Shown here: piece after piece, positions 45,548-57,711 of the stretch
How the letters are laid out: every line of letters begins with the position of its first letter
Position numbering within the stretch: the stretch's first letter is position 1
Origin: Aselliscus stoliczkanus
Lineage: Eukaryota; Chordata; Mammalia; Chiroptera; Hipposideridae
Length of the DNA: 64,000 nt
Reading direction: 5' to 3'
Assembly: GCA_033961575.1 (NCBI GenBank)
Contig: CM066740.1
Location: 59,899,213 to 59,963,212, forward strand
The notes under the pieces: model-generated
Database searches by the model: none
What the model saw: only the letters and a program-made list of their open reading frames with translations
Told to the model about the DNA's origin: nothing
Translations under genes and position numbers: made by a program

Positions 45548-45794
45548 CCCCACTCCAAACTCTTTTCAATGTAATTTCTCTTCTAATAATGGGCCCTTGA
45601 GCCATCCTTTACTGCTGGGATCCACTTTTATTTCTTTGAAATGTACTATCTTTTCTAATAAACTACTTTTTCACTATTTCACTCCTGTTTCTTGTTCAAT
45701 TCTTTGCTCGAGTTGCCAAGGACCTGGACTTCACGCCGAGAAGGGCCCACTCTCCAACAACAGTATCATCCCACACTTTTTTAAAAATTTATTT

Positions 45795-45935
45795 TACAGA
45801 TGAGGTAGTTCAAGCATAGTGTTAAATATCTCATGCATATCACACAGCTAGGAAATAGCAGGGCTAGGATTTGGACCTGGACCATCTAGCTATGGCATTC
45901 ATATCCTGACTTTTAAGCCACAGCCCTAATGCACA
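45795..45935 (-). mobile_element. MIR SINE, antisense
   Basis: TTTTACAGATGAGGTAGTTC, CACACAGCTAGGAAATAGCA and GGATTTGGACCTGGACC in antisense MIR order. Confidence 0.85.
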
Positions 45936-46084
45936 GATATGTTACTGGCCTAATTAATAGCAGAACTCAGACCTGAAACTTAGATTTTTTAAACTAATTA
46001 TCAAAAGCTTTGATATATTTTTAGTAAAATAAATTGTTAAAATCTCAGCAGGTATTTATTTATTTATTTATGTATTTACTTATT

Positions 46085-46245
46085 TAGTTTTGAGATTAAC
46101 AAGCTGACTCTAAAATGACTATGGCAATGCAAAGGACCTAGGAAAAAAAACAAAGCTAGAGGACCTACACTACCTGATGTCATGTACTATTATAAATCTA
46201 CAGTAAACAAAACAGTATGAATTTGGCCAATACTATTGTAGTCTA
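46085..46245 (+). mobile_element. Old L1 ORF2 fragment, sense
   Basis: Contains ATGGCAATGCAAAGGACCTAG, GAGGACCTACACTACCTGATG and ATAAATCTACAGTAA, which correspond to the ORF2 LPDIK-type region of ancient L1s. Highly decayed. Confidence 0.65.
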
Positions 46246-46363
46246 ATTTGTCAATTTTTTTTATATAATTTGTACTTTGTATGTCCTAAGAAATATTTGC
46301 TTATCACAAAGTTGCAAATATTTTCTATTATGTTTTCTTTTGGAAGTTTTATACTTTAGCTTT

Positions 46364-46527
46364 TATGCAGCCTACACTTGTCACTGGGGCTCACACAATC
46401 CAGCTCCAGGTGGAGCTGTTGTTAGCTGTAGAGGGCAGTGTCACTGGTCCTCATATGTGGGATCTGAACTGGGGCTGCTGGCATCCCAAACCAGCTCTTA
46501 ACCAATGCACCACTTGGCCCCGGCCCT
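46364..46527 (-). mobile_element. SINE, head and part of body only
   Basis: Starts inside the long-form body (GCAGCCTACACTTGTCACTGGGGC), lacks the tail, and ends with the head CACCACTTGGCCCCGG. The 3' part is lost. Confidence 0.85.
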
Positions 46528-47866
46528 GTATTCATTTTTTATGGCATTCTGTATAAATATGGTATAATGTATGAATCCTTTGACTGTTGATGAATATTTA
46601 TTCCTAACATAATTTCTAGGAGCACAATTTCTAGGTCATAGGGTTGGCATATCCTAACTTGAGTAGAGAATATCAAAATGTTTGCCAATATGGTCTCCCA
46701 ATTCTCACTCCACCCAGCAGTGTGAGAGAGTTCCAGTTGCTTCTCACCAACTCTTAGACTTAAGTATCTTTCTAATTTTAGCCATCCTAAGAATGTGAAA
46801 TGGCAACACTGTGGTTTTAATGTTTATTTTCCTGATGACAAATGATGTTGTGGTTTATGGTTTTTTGTTCACGTTTAAGTTAAAATTCACCAAGAATTGA
46901 TATTGTAGGTGGTGTGAGGGCAAGGTCAAGTTTTCTCCTTTTTTAAAATGAGGGTATTCAATTATCCCAGAGCTATTAATTGAAACCTGTCTTTTCCCCC
47001 CTGCTCTTAGTGCTGCTTTCATTATAAATCAAGTTCAGGTGTACGTACTTCTGTTTCTTGGCCTTTGATCCTGTCACATAGATCTATTTCTCTTTCCATG
47101 CACCAATTCCAATCTTTGTTAATCACCACAACTTTATTATGTCTTGATATTCAGTGGAGCAAGTATTTCCAAATTCAACTTGCAATTTCATATCAATTTT
47201 GAAACCTGCTTGTCAAGTTTCACCCATGTATACACACACAGAAACAATATCTTGAGGTTTTTATTGGGTTTGCATTGAGTCTATATACACGATCAATTTG
47301 GGTGACATATTTTCAATATTGAGTCTTCCATTTCATGGACACAATCTATATCTTTATTTATTTAGGTTTTATTATTCTTTCTCAATAAGGTGTTACTAAA
47401 CTTTTGTTTAGAAGTCTTGCAAATAACTTAAAGAGACTAATTACCAATTATTTTGATATTGTTTAAATAATATCTTTTTAAATTTTCATTTTTCCTATAA
47501 GATGTTGTTAGTATATGGTGTTGCTATTATATCTATCTCTATATATTTAAACCTGGGCTGCTAATGTAAGAAAATACGATTATCTTGCCTAGCTATAGGA
47601 AAGCAGAGCATTCCTATGAAACTTTTCATAAACCACAACAGTAAAAGAGGAGAGTATCCCTCACTTTCCTAAATCTCACTTTTGACTGCTTTGCTTTTAT
47701 GAAATACCAATTACATTAGTACCTGTTTTCCCTAACCCAAAGAACTCTAAAGAGGAAAGACCTACATTTAGTACAATAATGGCTTTATTCGTAAAAGCAA
47801 AAATCTGAAGAGGATTTTTGCTTTTTGCTTTTATAAATAAAGCTATTACTGTATCCAGCCACCTTC

Positions 47867-47982
47867 TTTTTTTTTTTTTTTTTTTTTTGAGGGCAGTGTC
47901 ACTGGCCCTCATATGTGGGACCCGAACCAGGGCTGCTGGCTTCTCAAGCCAGTGCTTAACCACTGCGCCACTCGGCTGACCC
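47867..47982 (-). mobile_element. Short-form SINE
   Basis: Poly-T, then GAGGGCAGTGTCACTGGCCC and a head ending CACTCGGCTGACC. The 13-bp repeat TCCAGCCACCTTC at 47854-47866 and 47983-47995 is exact. Confidence 0.93.
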
Positions 47983-48154
47983 TCCAGCCACCTTCCTAAA
48001 CTTATTGTTGATTCTAATAATTTTTCTATAGATGGTTTTGGATTTTCTACGTATCCAACAATACCATTAAGTACACTATTAGTTCCAGGTGTTTGTAGAT
48101 ATTCTTTACCAAACTGAGTTCTCCTCTACTTTAGCACATTAAGAATTTTCATTA

Positions 48155-48261
48155 TTGGGCCAGCTGAGTGGTGCGTTGGTTGGGAACTCGCTTGGGTCAC
48201 CAGCGGCCCCGGTTCGGATCCCACATGTGAGGGCCAGTGACACTACCCTCAAAAAAAAAAA
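48155..48261 (+). mobile_element. Short-form SINE
   Basis: Head GGGCCAGCTGAGTGGTGCG, B-box-like GGTTCGGATCCC, body CACTACCCTC and poly-A. The 14-bp repeat AAGAATTTTCATTA at 48141-48154 and 48262-48275 is exact. The well-kept B box suggests a recent copy. Confidence 0.93.
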
Positions 48262-48784
48262 AAGAATTTTCATTATAACAAAATATTGAATTTTACAATT
48301 TTTTTTCATGTGTTATATTAATCAGCCATTGGCATAAAGTGCCATTTAACAAACTATGACAAAACTCCATGGCTTGTGACAGCTGAATGGCTTATCTAGA
48401 CTGGGCTGTGATAATCTCAGTACCAGACCATGAGTTGGGCTCAAGTCTGTTCCTCATGTTTCTCATTCTTCTAGGAACAGCAAGCTACCTGGGCACATAT
48501 TCTTAGCATGATGATGGCAGAAATACAGGAGGGCAAGTCCACTGTTCAAGCACATTTTAAGTGTTTTCTTGTGTCACATCTACTAATATCAAAGCAAGTC
48601 ACAAGGCCAAGTCCACAATGTGGCAAAGGCAAGAGTGTAAATGTATACTAATTACTATAGACAAGTAAAGGATTGAGATCAATAAATCAACTTACCATAT
48701 TTATTTATTGAAATTATTATATGATTTAAAAAAATTGCTATGAAACATTACATTGATTGATTTTTCTAATGTTCAATTATCTTT

Positions 48785-49195
48785 TTTTTTAAAGACTTTT
48801 TTATTGGGGAGTCAGGGAAGGGGAACAGACAAGTTGCTGTCCTTTTGTTCTTCAGTCTAGTTGTGGAGGATGTCGCTTCACTGGCCCATGTTGGTATTAT
48901 TATTGCACTCTTCCCTGCTGAGACAGTCAGCCAGTGGCCATTGGACGGCCGCTTACATACAGCAGCTCACGGCAGCTCATGGCAGCTCACGCCAGCTGCT
49001 GGCCAGCCCCACTGCATCCTACGCAGTCACGGGTGACTCATGGCAGCCCAGTTCCAGATGGAGCTGTTGTTCACCATCTTAGTGGAAAACGGTGCAGCAT
49101 CACTGGCCCTCATGTGGGATCTGACCCTGGGGCCCTGCTGCTCAGAGCTGGTGTCCCAAGCTAACTCCTAACCAACATGCCTCTCAGCAAACCCG
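48785..49195 (-). mobile_element. Long-form SINE
   Basis: T tract, complement of CCCCAATAAAAAAGTCTTT, body and head. The 15-bp repeat TGTTCAATTATCTTT at 48770-48784 and 49196-49210 is exact. Confidence 0.92.
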
Positions 49196-49240
49196 TGTTC
49201 AATTATCTTTGTATTCTTAGAAAAACCAAAGTTAGTTTTT

Positions 49241-49354
49241 TGTTTTTTGTTTTTTTTAGAGGGCAGTGTCACTGGCCCTCATATGTGGGATCCGAACCCG
49301 GGCTGCTGGCATCCCAAGCCAGCTCTTAACCACCACGCCACTCGGCTGGCCTGT
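49241..49354 (-). mobile_element. Short-form SINE
   Basis: Flanked by AAAGTTAGTTTT at 49228-49239 and again from 49355. Head ends CACTCGGCTGGCC. The B box reads GGGTTCGGATCCC on the minus strand, near consensus. Confidence 0.92.
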
Positions 49355-49741
49355 AAAGTTAGTTTTGATTTTATCATTTTTATATTTCACTGAATTTGGC
49401 TTGGCAATATTGTATTTAGGGTTTTTGCATTAACGAACATAAGTGACATTAGCTTATAATTTTCCTTTCTCATCTATCCTCATCAAGTTTTATAACATAG
49501 ATATCTTTACCTAATAAAATGAATTGGAGACTATTTCCACTTTTCCTATATGTTGAAAGAGTTTATGTAAGATTGGAATTATCCCATCCATAAATCTTTG
49601 CAATAATGCCCTTCGAAGTCATATGGCTCTTGTAACTTGTCATAATATTTTAAATTTCATTAATAGTTACAGAATTTTATTTCTTCTTGTTTCTGTCCTT
49701 TTTGTTGGTTTGTTTGTTTCTGTTCTTTTAAGATGGAACTT

Positions 49742-49978
49742 CATGTATTAAATTTATTGGGATGACATTGGTTAATAACATTATACTCGTATAAGTTTCA
49801 ATTGTATGATTATATAGTACATCATTTGTATATTGCATTGTATGTTCACCACCCAAAGTCTAGTTTCCCTCCATCACATAGATTTAACTTCTCATCCTCC
49901 CCCAACTCCCCATCCCCTTTGGCATCACCCTTCTGTTGTCTGTGTCTAAGAGTTTTTGTGTTTGTACATTTGTTGCTT

Positions 49979-50037
<59 letters not shown>

Positions 50038-50437
50038 TATATGGTTCTTGCCATTTTCTCTCTGACTTATTTCTCTTAGTATGATACTGTCAGGTTCCAT
50101 CCAAGTTGTTAGAAATGGCAGTGTTTCATCCTTTTTTATGGCTGAGTAATATTCCATTGTATGAGTGTATATATGTACCACATCTTCTTTATCCAATCAT
50201 CTATCAAAGAACGCTTAGTTTGTTTCCATGTCTTGGCTATTGTGTATAATGCTGCAGTGAACATAGGGGTACATATATTTTTACGAATAAATGTTTTCAA
50301 TTTTGGGGGGCGTAGTCACCAGAAGAGGGGTTGTTGGGTCATTAGGTAGCTCTCTTCTTAATATTCTGAGGAACCTCCATACTGTTTCTCACAATGGCTG
50401 TACCAATTTGCATTACCACCAGCAGTGTATGAGGGTC
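49742..50437 (-). mobile_element. 5'-truncated L1 of an older laurasiatherian type, antisense
   Basis: L1 3' end (ATTTATTGGGATGACATTGG) to ORF2 end. The 12-bp repeat AAGATGGAACTT lies at 49730-49741 and 50438-50449. It has a (TA)n run at 49983-50031. The L1 part of the chimera at 44331-44510 is the same family. Confidence 0.9.
49983..50031. repeat. (TA)n microsatellite
   Basis: About 49 bp of perfect alternating TA inside the L1 at 49742-50437. Confidence 0.95.
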
Positions 50438-50629
50438 AAGATGGAACTTAAAAAAAATAATTTCCCATTACATTTAAGATTTTAATAACCTTAATAATAA
50501 ATAAAGGTAAATCTCTTATTACCTTTATTTATAGTAATGTTGCCTTTCTCATTCTTGACATTGGCTATTTTTGTACTTGTTCTCTTTTTTAATTTGATGA
50601 GCCTTCCTCAGAGATATGTTAATTTTATG

Positions 50630-50890
50630 CATCTGAAAGAAATGAATTGCTGTCCATTAATATAAACAACAGACAGGGTGAAGTAATCTATGCAGTTAGA
50701 GGTCAAGCTAGTAGTTTATGTATGGGTGTGGGAGTAGTAACGATAAGGAGCATAATGGAGCATCAAAGGTGCTGGTAGTACTCTATTGATCAGGGTGTTG
50801 ATTACAAGAATGTTCACTCTGAAAATTAATTGAACTATATACTTAATGGAATGTGAACTTTTCTGTATCTATAATATTCTTCAATAGAAA
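50630..50890 (+). mobile_element. Old L1 3' UTR, sense
   Basis: CTCTGAAAATTAATTGAACTATATACTTA followed by GTGAACTTTTCTGTATCTATA and TTCTTCAATAGAAATC is the sense 3' end typical of old L1 families, inserted in the antisense L1 around it. Confidence 0.65.
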
Positions 50891-52045
50891 TCAAAGTGAA
50901 AACCAATTTTTAGTTTGTTCATTCTATTTGTATATTCATTTCCTATATTGTTAATTTTTGCTCTTGTCTATTATTCACTTTTCCCACTTTTTTTGGTGTA
51001 TTTTGTAGTTCTTTTTCTGATTTATAGAGGTAGTTATTATTTTTAGCATTTATAGCTAAAAACTTCCTTTTTTGCACAGCTTTTATGTCACAACTTTTGA
51101 TGTGTAATATTTCATTAACATTTAGCTTGAAATATTTTCTGATTCTCATTATTCTTTTCTGTTTAATTTTAGATTTTAATTTCTTACTAATTTTTTTTAC
51201 TTTTAGATTATTTATAAACATTTAATTTCAAATTATATGATGTTTTACCAACTATATTTAAAATTTTATTTCTACCTTAATTTTTTTGTGGTCAGAGAAG
51301 ATACTGTATGCTTTTAATCTTTTATAATTTGTAGTGACTTGGAGCTTTATGATCAATATTTGCAAATGGTCCATTTACCCTTGAAAATAATGCACAATCT
51401 GCAGTTGATGGATACAGTATTCTATATGTGTTCTTTAGGATCAATTTGCTGATTATGTTTTTCAGATATATTTATATTCCTCCAACCTTTTCTTGTATAT
51501 ATATTATAATGTTATGTTATTAGATAAATCTATGTTTAGAATTGTTATACATTCTGGTTAAGTGAACTATTTTATTATTTTGAGATGCTTCTGTTCCTAC
51601 CTTGTAATATTTTTTTTTCCGTAAACTCTACTTTGATTAATATTGCTATTTTAATATTATTTTAATATTATTATTGAATATATTTTTACATTTGAATATA
51701 ACTTTATAACCTATATAATTTCAATTTTTCTTACTCTACATTCTCTTGTCACTTAAAAAAATTTTTTTGATTAAAAAATTATTCAATTTTTTGGTGGTTT
51801 CAAAGATATGCACACTTTTAGCATATGATTCTTTTAGCAGTTGTTCTGAGATCATAGCCTGTATCCTGACTCATCAGAGTTGAACATTACTTTGCACTTT
51901 TATCTTCATCCTAGGCAATGTAAAGACATTAGAAGACTTTAGTATCATCTCCTCCTGACATGCAATTTTAATTCTGCTGACAATATAAATCTTATGAAAA
52001 TAATAATAATATATAGTCAATATTTGGTTTTGATTCACCTATATA

Positions 52046-52407
52046 CAGTAAGTCCCCGACTTACAAACGAGCTCTGTTCTGGGAGAACGTTCCTAAGTCA
52101 GATTCGTTCATAAGTCCGACAAAGTAAGTCTTAGACACCTTGACACAAATATGCAATGTAAAGCATAAAAAAACTAAACACACACACAAAAATACTGTAA
52201 ATAAACTATTTTTACTTTCACAGTTACCTTAAAATGGTAGTACAGTACAAGAACTGGTATATAGGAGATTGCATGGAGTGAACTGACAAGAGCAGACACA
52301 TGAGCTACTTTTGCGATTTCTTCCCATCTATGAATGTTTGTAATGCAAGGTCCATTCGTATATGTGAAAATTCACAACTCGAATGTTTATAAGTCAGGGA
52401 CTTACTG
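52046..52407. mobile_element. TcMar-Tigger-like MITE
   Basis: A 362-bp element bounded by terminal inverted repeats: CAGTAAGTCCCCGACTTACA at the left and, on the other strand, CAGTAAGTCCCTGACTTATA at the right (two mismatches), each next to a TA target dinucleotide (52044-52045, 52408-52409). No transposase frame, so nonautonomous. Confidence 0.85.
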
Positions 52408-52739
52408 TATTTATCATTTTCATTCCTTTCTATATCTCAAACTTGCTATCTGGGATAAGTTTTCTTCTGTCTGAAGAATACTTTTTAGTTCTCCTGATAG
52501 GTCAGGTCTGCTAGTGATAAAATATTTCAGCTTTTGTTTGTCTGAAAATATATTTATTTCACCTTCATTTTTAAAGGACATTTTTGCTGTAAAATGAAAT
52601 TCATAACATTGAAGATATTATCCCATTAACTTTAGATTTTATGGTTCTTTTGAAAGCAATCTTTCTGACTGATTAGCTGCACTATGAGTCTGTTGCTCTG
52701 TAGATTTGTTCCAATGCTTGTTTCTGCTGGTTCTCCAGC

Positions 52740-53600
52740 AGAATGTGGTATTGACTCTTATTCTGACTTTTTTTGTTTGTTTGTTTCTTTGTTTATCTTG
52801 TTGTGGTTGTTGGTGGTGGTCATGGAAGTTACAACAAATTGAACAGCTATAATTCAACAAAGGATTCTCTACACAAGACACAAAGACATCTGAGAGATCC
52901 ATGCATGGAAACATCTGAAAGTGTGTACACAGGGTAGGAGAGAAGGGGAAAGTGAAGTGCAGAGATGGGGGCCATGGGACACACCCTGAAGCTTACTATG
53001 GTTCCAAGAGGGGGGAGAATTGAGACTGCAGGTGCACTTGCTGTGGCCCACAGTTCTGCTTGAAGGATCAGCATAATAGGGCTGAACCCAATGCCAACGA
53101 TTGGAGCAGAGGCCTCGGTAAAGACTGAATCCAGAAATGCGACAATGGGGCCTCAAAACAGCCCTCACTGCCAGGCAGATAAAGCCACAGAGTCTGGACA
53201 TCTCCTCCACACCATCCCAGTGTTAGTAGCATCCCCCTCCCAAAAAAAAGTAACAGTGTTGGATTAAATAACACAATATCTATAGTCCTGAGAACTGGTG
53301 AGACAGTTCCTGAGCAGCAGGCTGAGGGGAGATCTCAAGGAGCACCCCTCACACTGCCATGTGTCTGATGTCACTCTAATTTTTCCTTTTATAACACCTT
53401 ATTGGTGCTTTATATTTTATTGAGTCTCTGTAAGGAATACACACTCACAAACATGTGCACACAATTTTCATATGCTCTTTGTGTTGTCATCATTTTATTC
53501 TTTCTGTTTGTTTAGATTTTGTCTCTGTTTTTTATTAGATAATTATTTTCTCATATGACTACTCATTCTGGACTTTACACTGTTATTTAAGAGTGAAACA
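52740..53600. other. GC-richer unclassified stretch
   Basis: The part 52860-53370 is clearly less AT-rich than its surroundings and has AGGGTAGGAGAGAAGGGG and GGTGAGACAGTTCC blocks that resemble an L1 or ERV 5' untranslated region, but I cannot prove it. Minus-strand frames (52847-53274) show no known motif. Confidence 0.3.
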
Positions 53601-53603
53601 CAT

Positions 53604-54063
53604 AGGACCAGCTGAGTGGCTGGTTAAAGAGTTGGTTTGGGAGCATGAGCTCTGAGCAGCATGGTCACCAGTTTGGATCCCACATGGGCTAGTCATGCTG
53701 CGCCCTCTATAGCTAAGATGGTGAACAAGAGCTCAACATGGACCTGAGCTGCCCTGAGTCGCTGGCGACAGTGTAGGCTGCAGTGGGCTGCTATAAGCTA
53801 CTGTGAGTTGCTGGCACCCAGCGTGAGTGACTGGCAATTGGCATGAGCTGCATGAGCCACTGTTAGAGGCTGTCCAATGGCTGGAGACAGACTGCCTCAC
53901 CTAGGAAGAGTGCAATGATCACAACACCAATGTGGGCCAGTGAAGTGATGTCTTCAACAACTAGGCTGAAGAACAAAAAGACAGCAACTTGTCTGTTCCC
54001 CTTTCCAGATTTCCCAGCGCTGTTCCCCTCCCCCAGTTTCTCAATAAAATCTTAAAAAAAAAA
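53604..54063 (+). mobile_element. Long-form SINE
   Basis: Head GGACCAGCTGAGTGGCTGG, body with CACAACACCAATGTGGGCCAG and CAACTAGGCTGAAGAAC, tail CAATAAAATCTTA, poly-A. Flanks AGTGAAACACA/AGTGGAACACA differ at one base. Confidence 0.9.
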
Positions 54064-54893
54064 AGTGGAACACAAAAATTGGTTATGTAAGGGGGTTAAG
54101 TAATTATAATTCAAGATTTGTAGAAGTTATTGTAATTTTCTTCTAAAAATTGATTATAATCTCTTTATATGGTGAGATCTTGTCATTTGGGTTTCTAAGT
54201 GGAGTAATCTAGAAGAAAACTTGCAGCTTTATGGAATGGCTTCAGAAAAGACATTGCAGGCTGAGGTATGCTAACACTAGATAATTGACCTTTAGTTCAT
54301 CCAATATTCTAGTAAAAATTCAGGATATATTGTGGTTGCTTCTCAGCATTGACTTACACCTGGTGATCATGTGGGCTTGAAAAGCAGTTTGCAGAACTGG
54401 AAAAAAAAAGCAGTTTGCAGAAGTGGAAATGGGTTATATGAAGGTTAAATCTTGTTAGGAGAACTGTGTCATTCTAAGCTGGGTGGAACCCTTACCTTAT
54501 GCATGGCAAATGATAAGAACAGTTGCATGTCACCTTTTATAGAACACTTAGAAATCTCAAGAAGCCATTTCCATCTGGGTTCATGCTAGATTTTCCTCTG
54601 CTCATATTATCCTTTTTTAGTTATTCATATTTGCCAAAAGTTTAATGAAATTTTACATCTTCTAACTATGTTTCTCATCAAACTAGCATCACCATTCAGT
54701 AAGTGGACTTTCATTTAACCTTCGTGCTTCAGTGTACCCCTAACAGTTACAGTCACAATTGTTGCCTCTGGATTTGGCACTACCCATGTTTATTCCCTTC
54801 AAAGAATATATTTCGCTTTTCACATTAAGGGAGGAGAGGGGTAGTCACCTTGTTGGTGGGGTAGGAGGAGGTTCGTGGGTTGAGGTATATCTT
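54064..54893. other. No gene recognised
   Basis: Unique-looking DNA. A local 20-bp duplication AAAGCAGTTTGCAGAAYTGG occurs at 54380-54400 and 54408-54428. Confidence 0.4.
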
Positions 54894-55605
54894 ACAAAGG
54901 CTCTTTTTTCAAAAATTATTTTATTGTGAAATAAACATTTTTAAAAAATTAATTTGTTTCAGGTGTACAATCCAGTGCAATAGTTACACTTTTTATCCCT
55001 CTAAGTGACAATCCTCATCACCAATTCGCTGCCCCACTCCACCCCATATCATACATATCTATTACAATTCCCTTGACTCCACTCCACACTATACTCCACA
55101 TCCTGTGACTATATACATACTCAATTACAGTTGGCATACAACATCAGCTTCAGCTGTACAGTGCAGTGATCAAGCCTCTATTCCATCCATGAAGTGGTCT
55201 CCCTAACAAGACATGTGACCATCTGACACCCCACAAAACATTTACACATTATTAATTATATTCCCTGAACTGTCTTTCCTATCCCTGTGGCAAAATTGTA
55301 GTTATCTATTTATGCTGTCTAATCCCTTCCCCTTCTCCTTCATTCCCATCCCCCTCCCAACTAGCAACCTTCAGTTTTTCCTTTATATCTCTGAGACTGC
55401 TTCTGTTTACTTTGCTCATTCATTCAATTTTTCAGATTCCACATTTAAGTGAGATCATATGATATTTGACTTTCTCCGACTGACTGATTTCACTTAACAT
55501 AATAGCTGTTAGGTCCATCCATATGATTGCAAATGGTACAATTTCATTCTTTTTTGTAGCGGAATAATACTCTATGGTATAAATGTACCACAGTTTCTAT
55601 TTCTT

Positions 55606-55714
55606 CTTCTTTTTTTTTTTTTGAGGGCAGTGTCACTGGCCCTCATGTGTGGGACTGAACTGGGGCCGCTGGCTTCCCAGGCCAGCGTTTAACCACCACG
55701 CCACTCAGCCGGCC
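55606..55714 (-). mobile_element. Short-form SINE in L1-C
   Basis: Poly-T, GAGGGCAGTGTCACTGGCCC and head ending CACTCAGCCGGCCCC. Inserted in the L1-C ORF2 C-terminal region. Confidence 0.92.
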
Positions 55715-55716
55715 CC

Positions 55717-56130
55717 TCACAGTTTCTTAATCCAGTCTTCTACTGATGGGCATTTTGGTTGCTTCCAAGACTTGGCTATTGTAAATAGCACTGCAATAAA
55801 CATAGAGGTGCATATATTTTTTTGAATGAGAATCTTGGGTTTCTCTCGGTAGATACCCAAAAAAGGAATTGCTGGGTCATACGGCAGTTCCATTTCCAGA
55901 TTTTTGAGATACCTCCATACTGATTTCCATAATGGCTGCGCCAACCTGCAGTCCCACCAAAAGTGCACCAGGGTTCTCTTTTCTCCACAATCTTGCCAAC
56001 ATCTGTTGTTTGTTGATTTATTGAAGGTAGCCATTCTGACCAGAGTGAGGTTGTATCTCATTGTGTTTTTTATTTGTATTTCTCTAATGATCAGTGAGGT
56101 TGAACACTTTTTCATATACCTGTTGACCAT
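55717..56130 (-). pseudogene. L1-C ORF2 C-terminal domain with intact CysHis knuckle
   Basis: An open frame of 137 residues with the C-terminal knuckle [18 protein letters not shown], matching CX3CX7HX4C, then [14 protein letters not shown] and the [19 protein letters not shown] end. The domain is needed for L1 particle function. The last residues are cut by the SINE at 55606-55714. It is the only copy here in which this knuckle is intact. Confidence 0.88.
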
Positions 56131-57711
56131 CTGTATGTCCTACTTAGAGAAATGCCTCTTCATATCCTCTGCCCATTTTTTAATTGGGTTGTTTGTTTTT
56201 TTGGTGTTGACTTGAATGAGTGTTACATAAATTTTGGATATTAACTCCTTATCAGATATATTGTTAACAGATATCTTCTCCCATTCAGTAGGCTTCCATT
56301 TTTGTTATATTGATGGTTTCCTTTGCTGTGAAAACACTTTTAATTTTGATGTAATCCCATATGTTCATTTTTTTCTTTTATTTCCCTAGCCCGAGGGGAT
56401 ATATCAGTAAAAATATTACTGAGGGTAATGTCCACAAATTTACTCCCTATGTTTTCATCTAGAAGTTTTATGGTTTCAGGTCTTACATTTCAGTCTTTAA
56501 TCCATTTTGAGTTTGTTCTCATATATGGTGCAAGTAGATGGTCCATTTTCATTTTTTTTTGCACGTGTCAGTCCAATTTTCCCAACACCATTTACTAAAT
56601 AGACTATCTTTACTCCAATGTAAATTCTTGGCTTTCATTGTCATAGATTAAATGACCATGTATGGATGGGTTTATTCCTGGGCTCTCTATTCTGTTCCAT
56701 TGGTCTATGTGTCTGTTTTTATGCCAGTACCATACTGTTTTGATTACTGTAGCCTTGTAGTATGATTTGATGTCAGATAGCATGTTACCTCCCACTTTGT
56801 TCTTATTTCTCAAGATTGCCATTGGTATTTGGGGTCTTTTATGATTACATACAAATTTTAGGATTATATGTTCTATTTCTGAGAAAAATGTCCTTGGTAG
56901 TTTGATAGGAATTGCATTGAATCTATATATTGCATTAGGTAGTATTGACATTTTAACTATATTAATTCTTCCTATCCATCAACATGGTATTTTCATTTAT
57001 CTGTATCTCTTTGATTTATCTCTTCAGAGTCTTAATTATCTGAGTACAGGTCTTTACATTTTTGGTTAAATTTAATTCTACGTATTTTTTTTTTAAGCAA
57101 TTGTACATGGGATTGATTTCCTGATTTCTTCTTTTAATAGTTTATTATTGGTGTATACAAATACAACTGATATCTTAATAATAATTTTGTATTATTACAT
57201 AATTACCTTACTAAATTCATTTATCAGTTCTAATAGTTTTTTTGGTGGAACCTTTGGGATTCTCTCTATATAGTACCATGTCATCTGCATATAATGACAA
57301 TTTTACCCCCTCCTTTTCAATTTGGATGACTTTTATTTCATTTTCTTGTGTGATTGCTGTGGCTAGAACTTCCAGAACTATGTTAAAGAGAAGTGGTGAA
57401 AGTGGGCAGCCTTGTCTTGTTCTTGATCTTAAGGGGAAAGCTTGCAGCCATTGAGTACAATGTTTGCTGTGGGCTTATCATATACGGCCTTTATTATGTT
57501 GAGATATGATCCCACTATTCCCACTTTGCTAAGAGTTTTTATCATAAATCACTGCTGGATTTTGTCAAATGCTTTTTCTGCATCTGTTGATATGATCATA
57601 TGATTCTAATTTTCACTTTGTTAAGGTGATGTATTATGTTAATTGATTTGCGGATATTGAACAAACCTTGCCTACTAGGAATGAATCCCACTTAATCGTG
57701 GTGTATGATTT

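Larger units (their letters stand above)
42030..45775 (+). mobile_element. LTR2 copy B, fragmented by three insertions
   Basis: Pieces at about 42030-42317, 42769-42858, 43797-44330 and 45548-45775 align in order with LTR2 copy A (25832-27168). Landmarks: AATCACAGAATRTCTCTCACC near 42060, a single 105-bp unit near 43850-43955, GGTGGTCCCACACCCAGAGAGG near 44155, AATAAA at 45657-45662 and the CAACAACA end. Insertions are a SINE (42318-42768), a class-II solo LTR (42859-43796) and a chimeric retro-insertion (44331-45547). The first ~150 bp of LTR2 are missing, where the env remnant joins. Confidence 0.75.
46250..52700 (-). mobile_element. Ancient L1 (L1M-type), antisense, heavily interrupted
   Basis: Scattered blocks such as CAATTTCTAGGTCATAGGG (46630), TCCCAGAGCTATTAATTGAA (46965), GTTTGCATTGAGTCTATATA (47268), GTGGTCAGAGAAGATACTGT (51290), AGATAAATCTATG and CTCCTGATAGGTCAGGTCTG (52490) read as antisense ORF2 of an old L1 in order. 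It is cut by SINEs, two other L1 pieces and a Tigger-like MITE. No open frame is meaningful. A part near 48330-48680 is a different old repeat I cannot name. Confidence 0.65.

Noticed and set aside
48155..48261. Possible tRNA gene because of good A and B boxes
   Set aside because: It has a poly-A tail, a SINE body and exact 14-bp target duplications, and no acceptor stem pairing; it is a SINE.
52847..53274. Minus-strand frames of 68-113 residues in a GC-richer stretch
   Set aside because: Three overlapping frames of similar length with no motif; more like an untranslated or LTR region.
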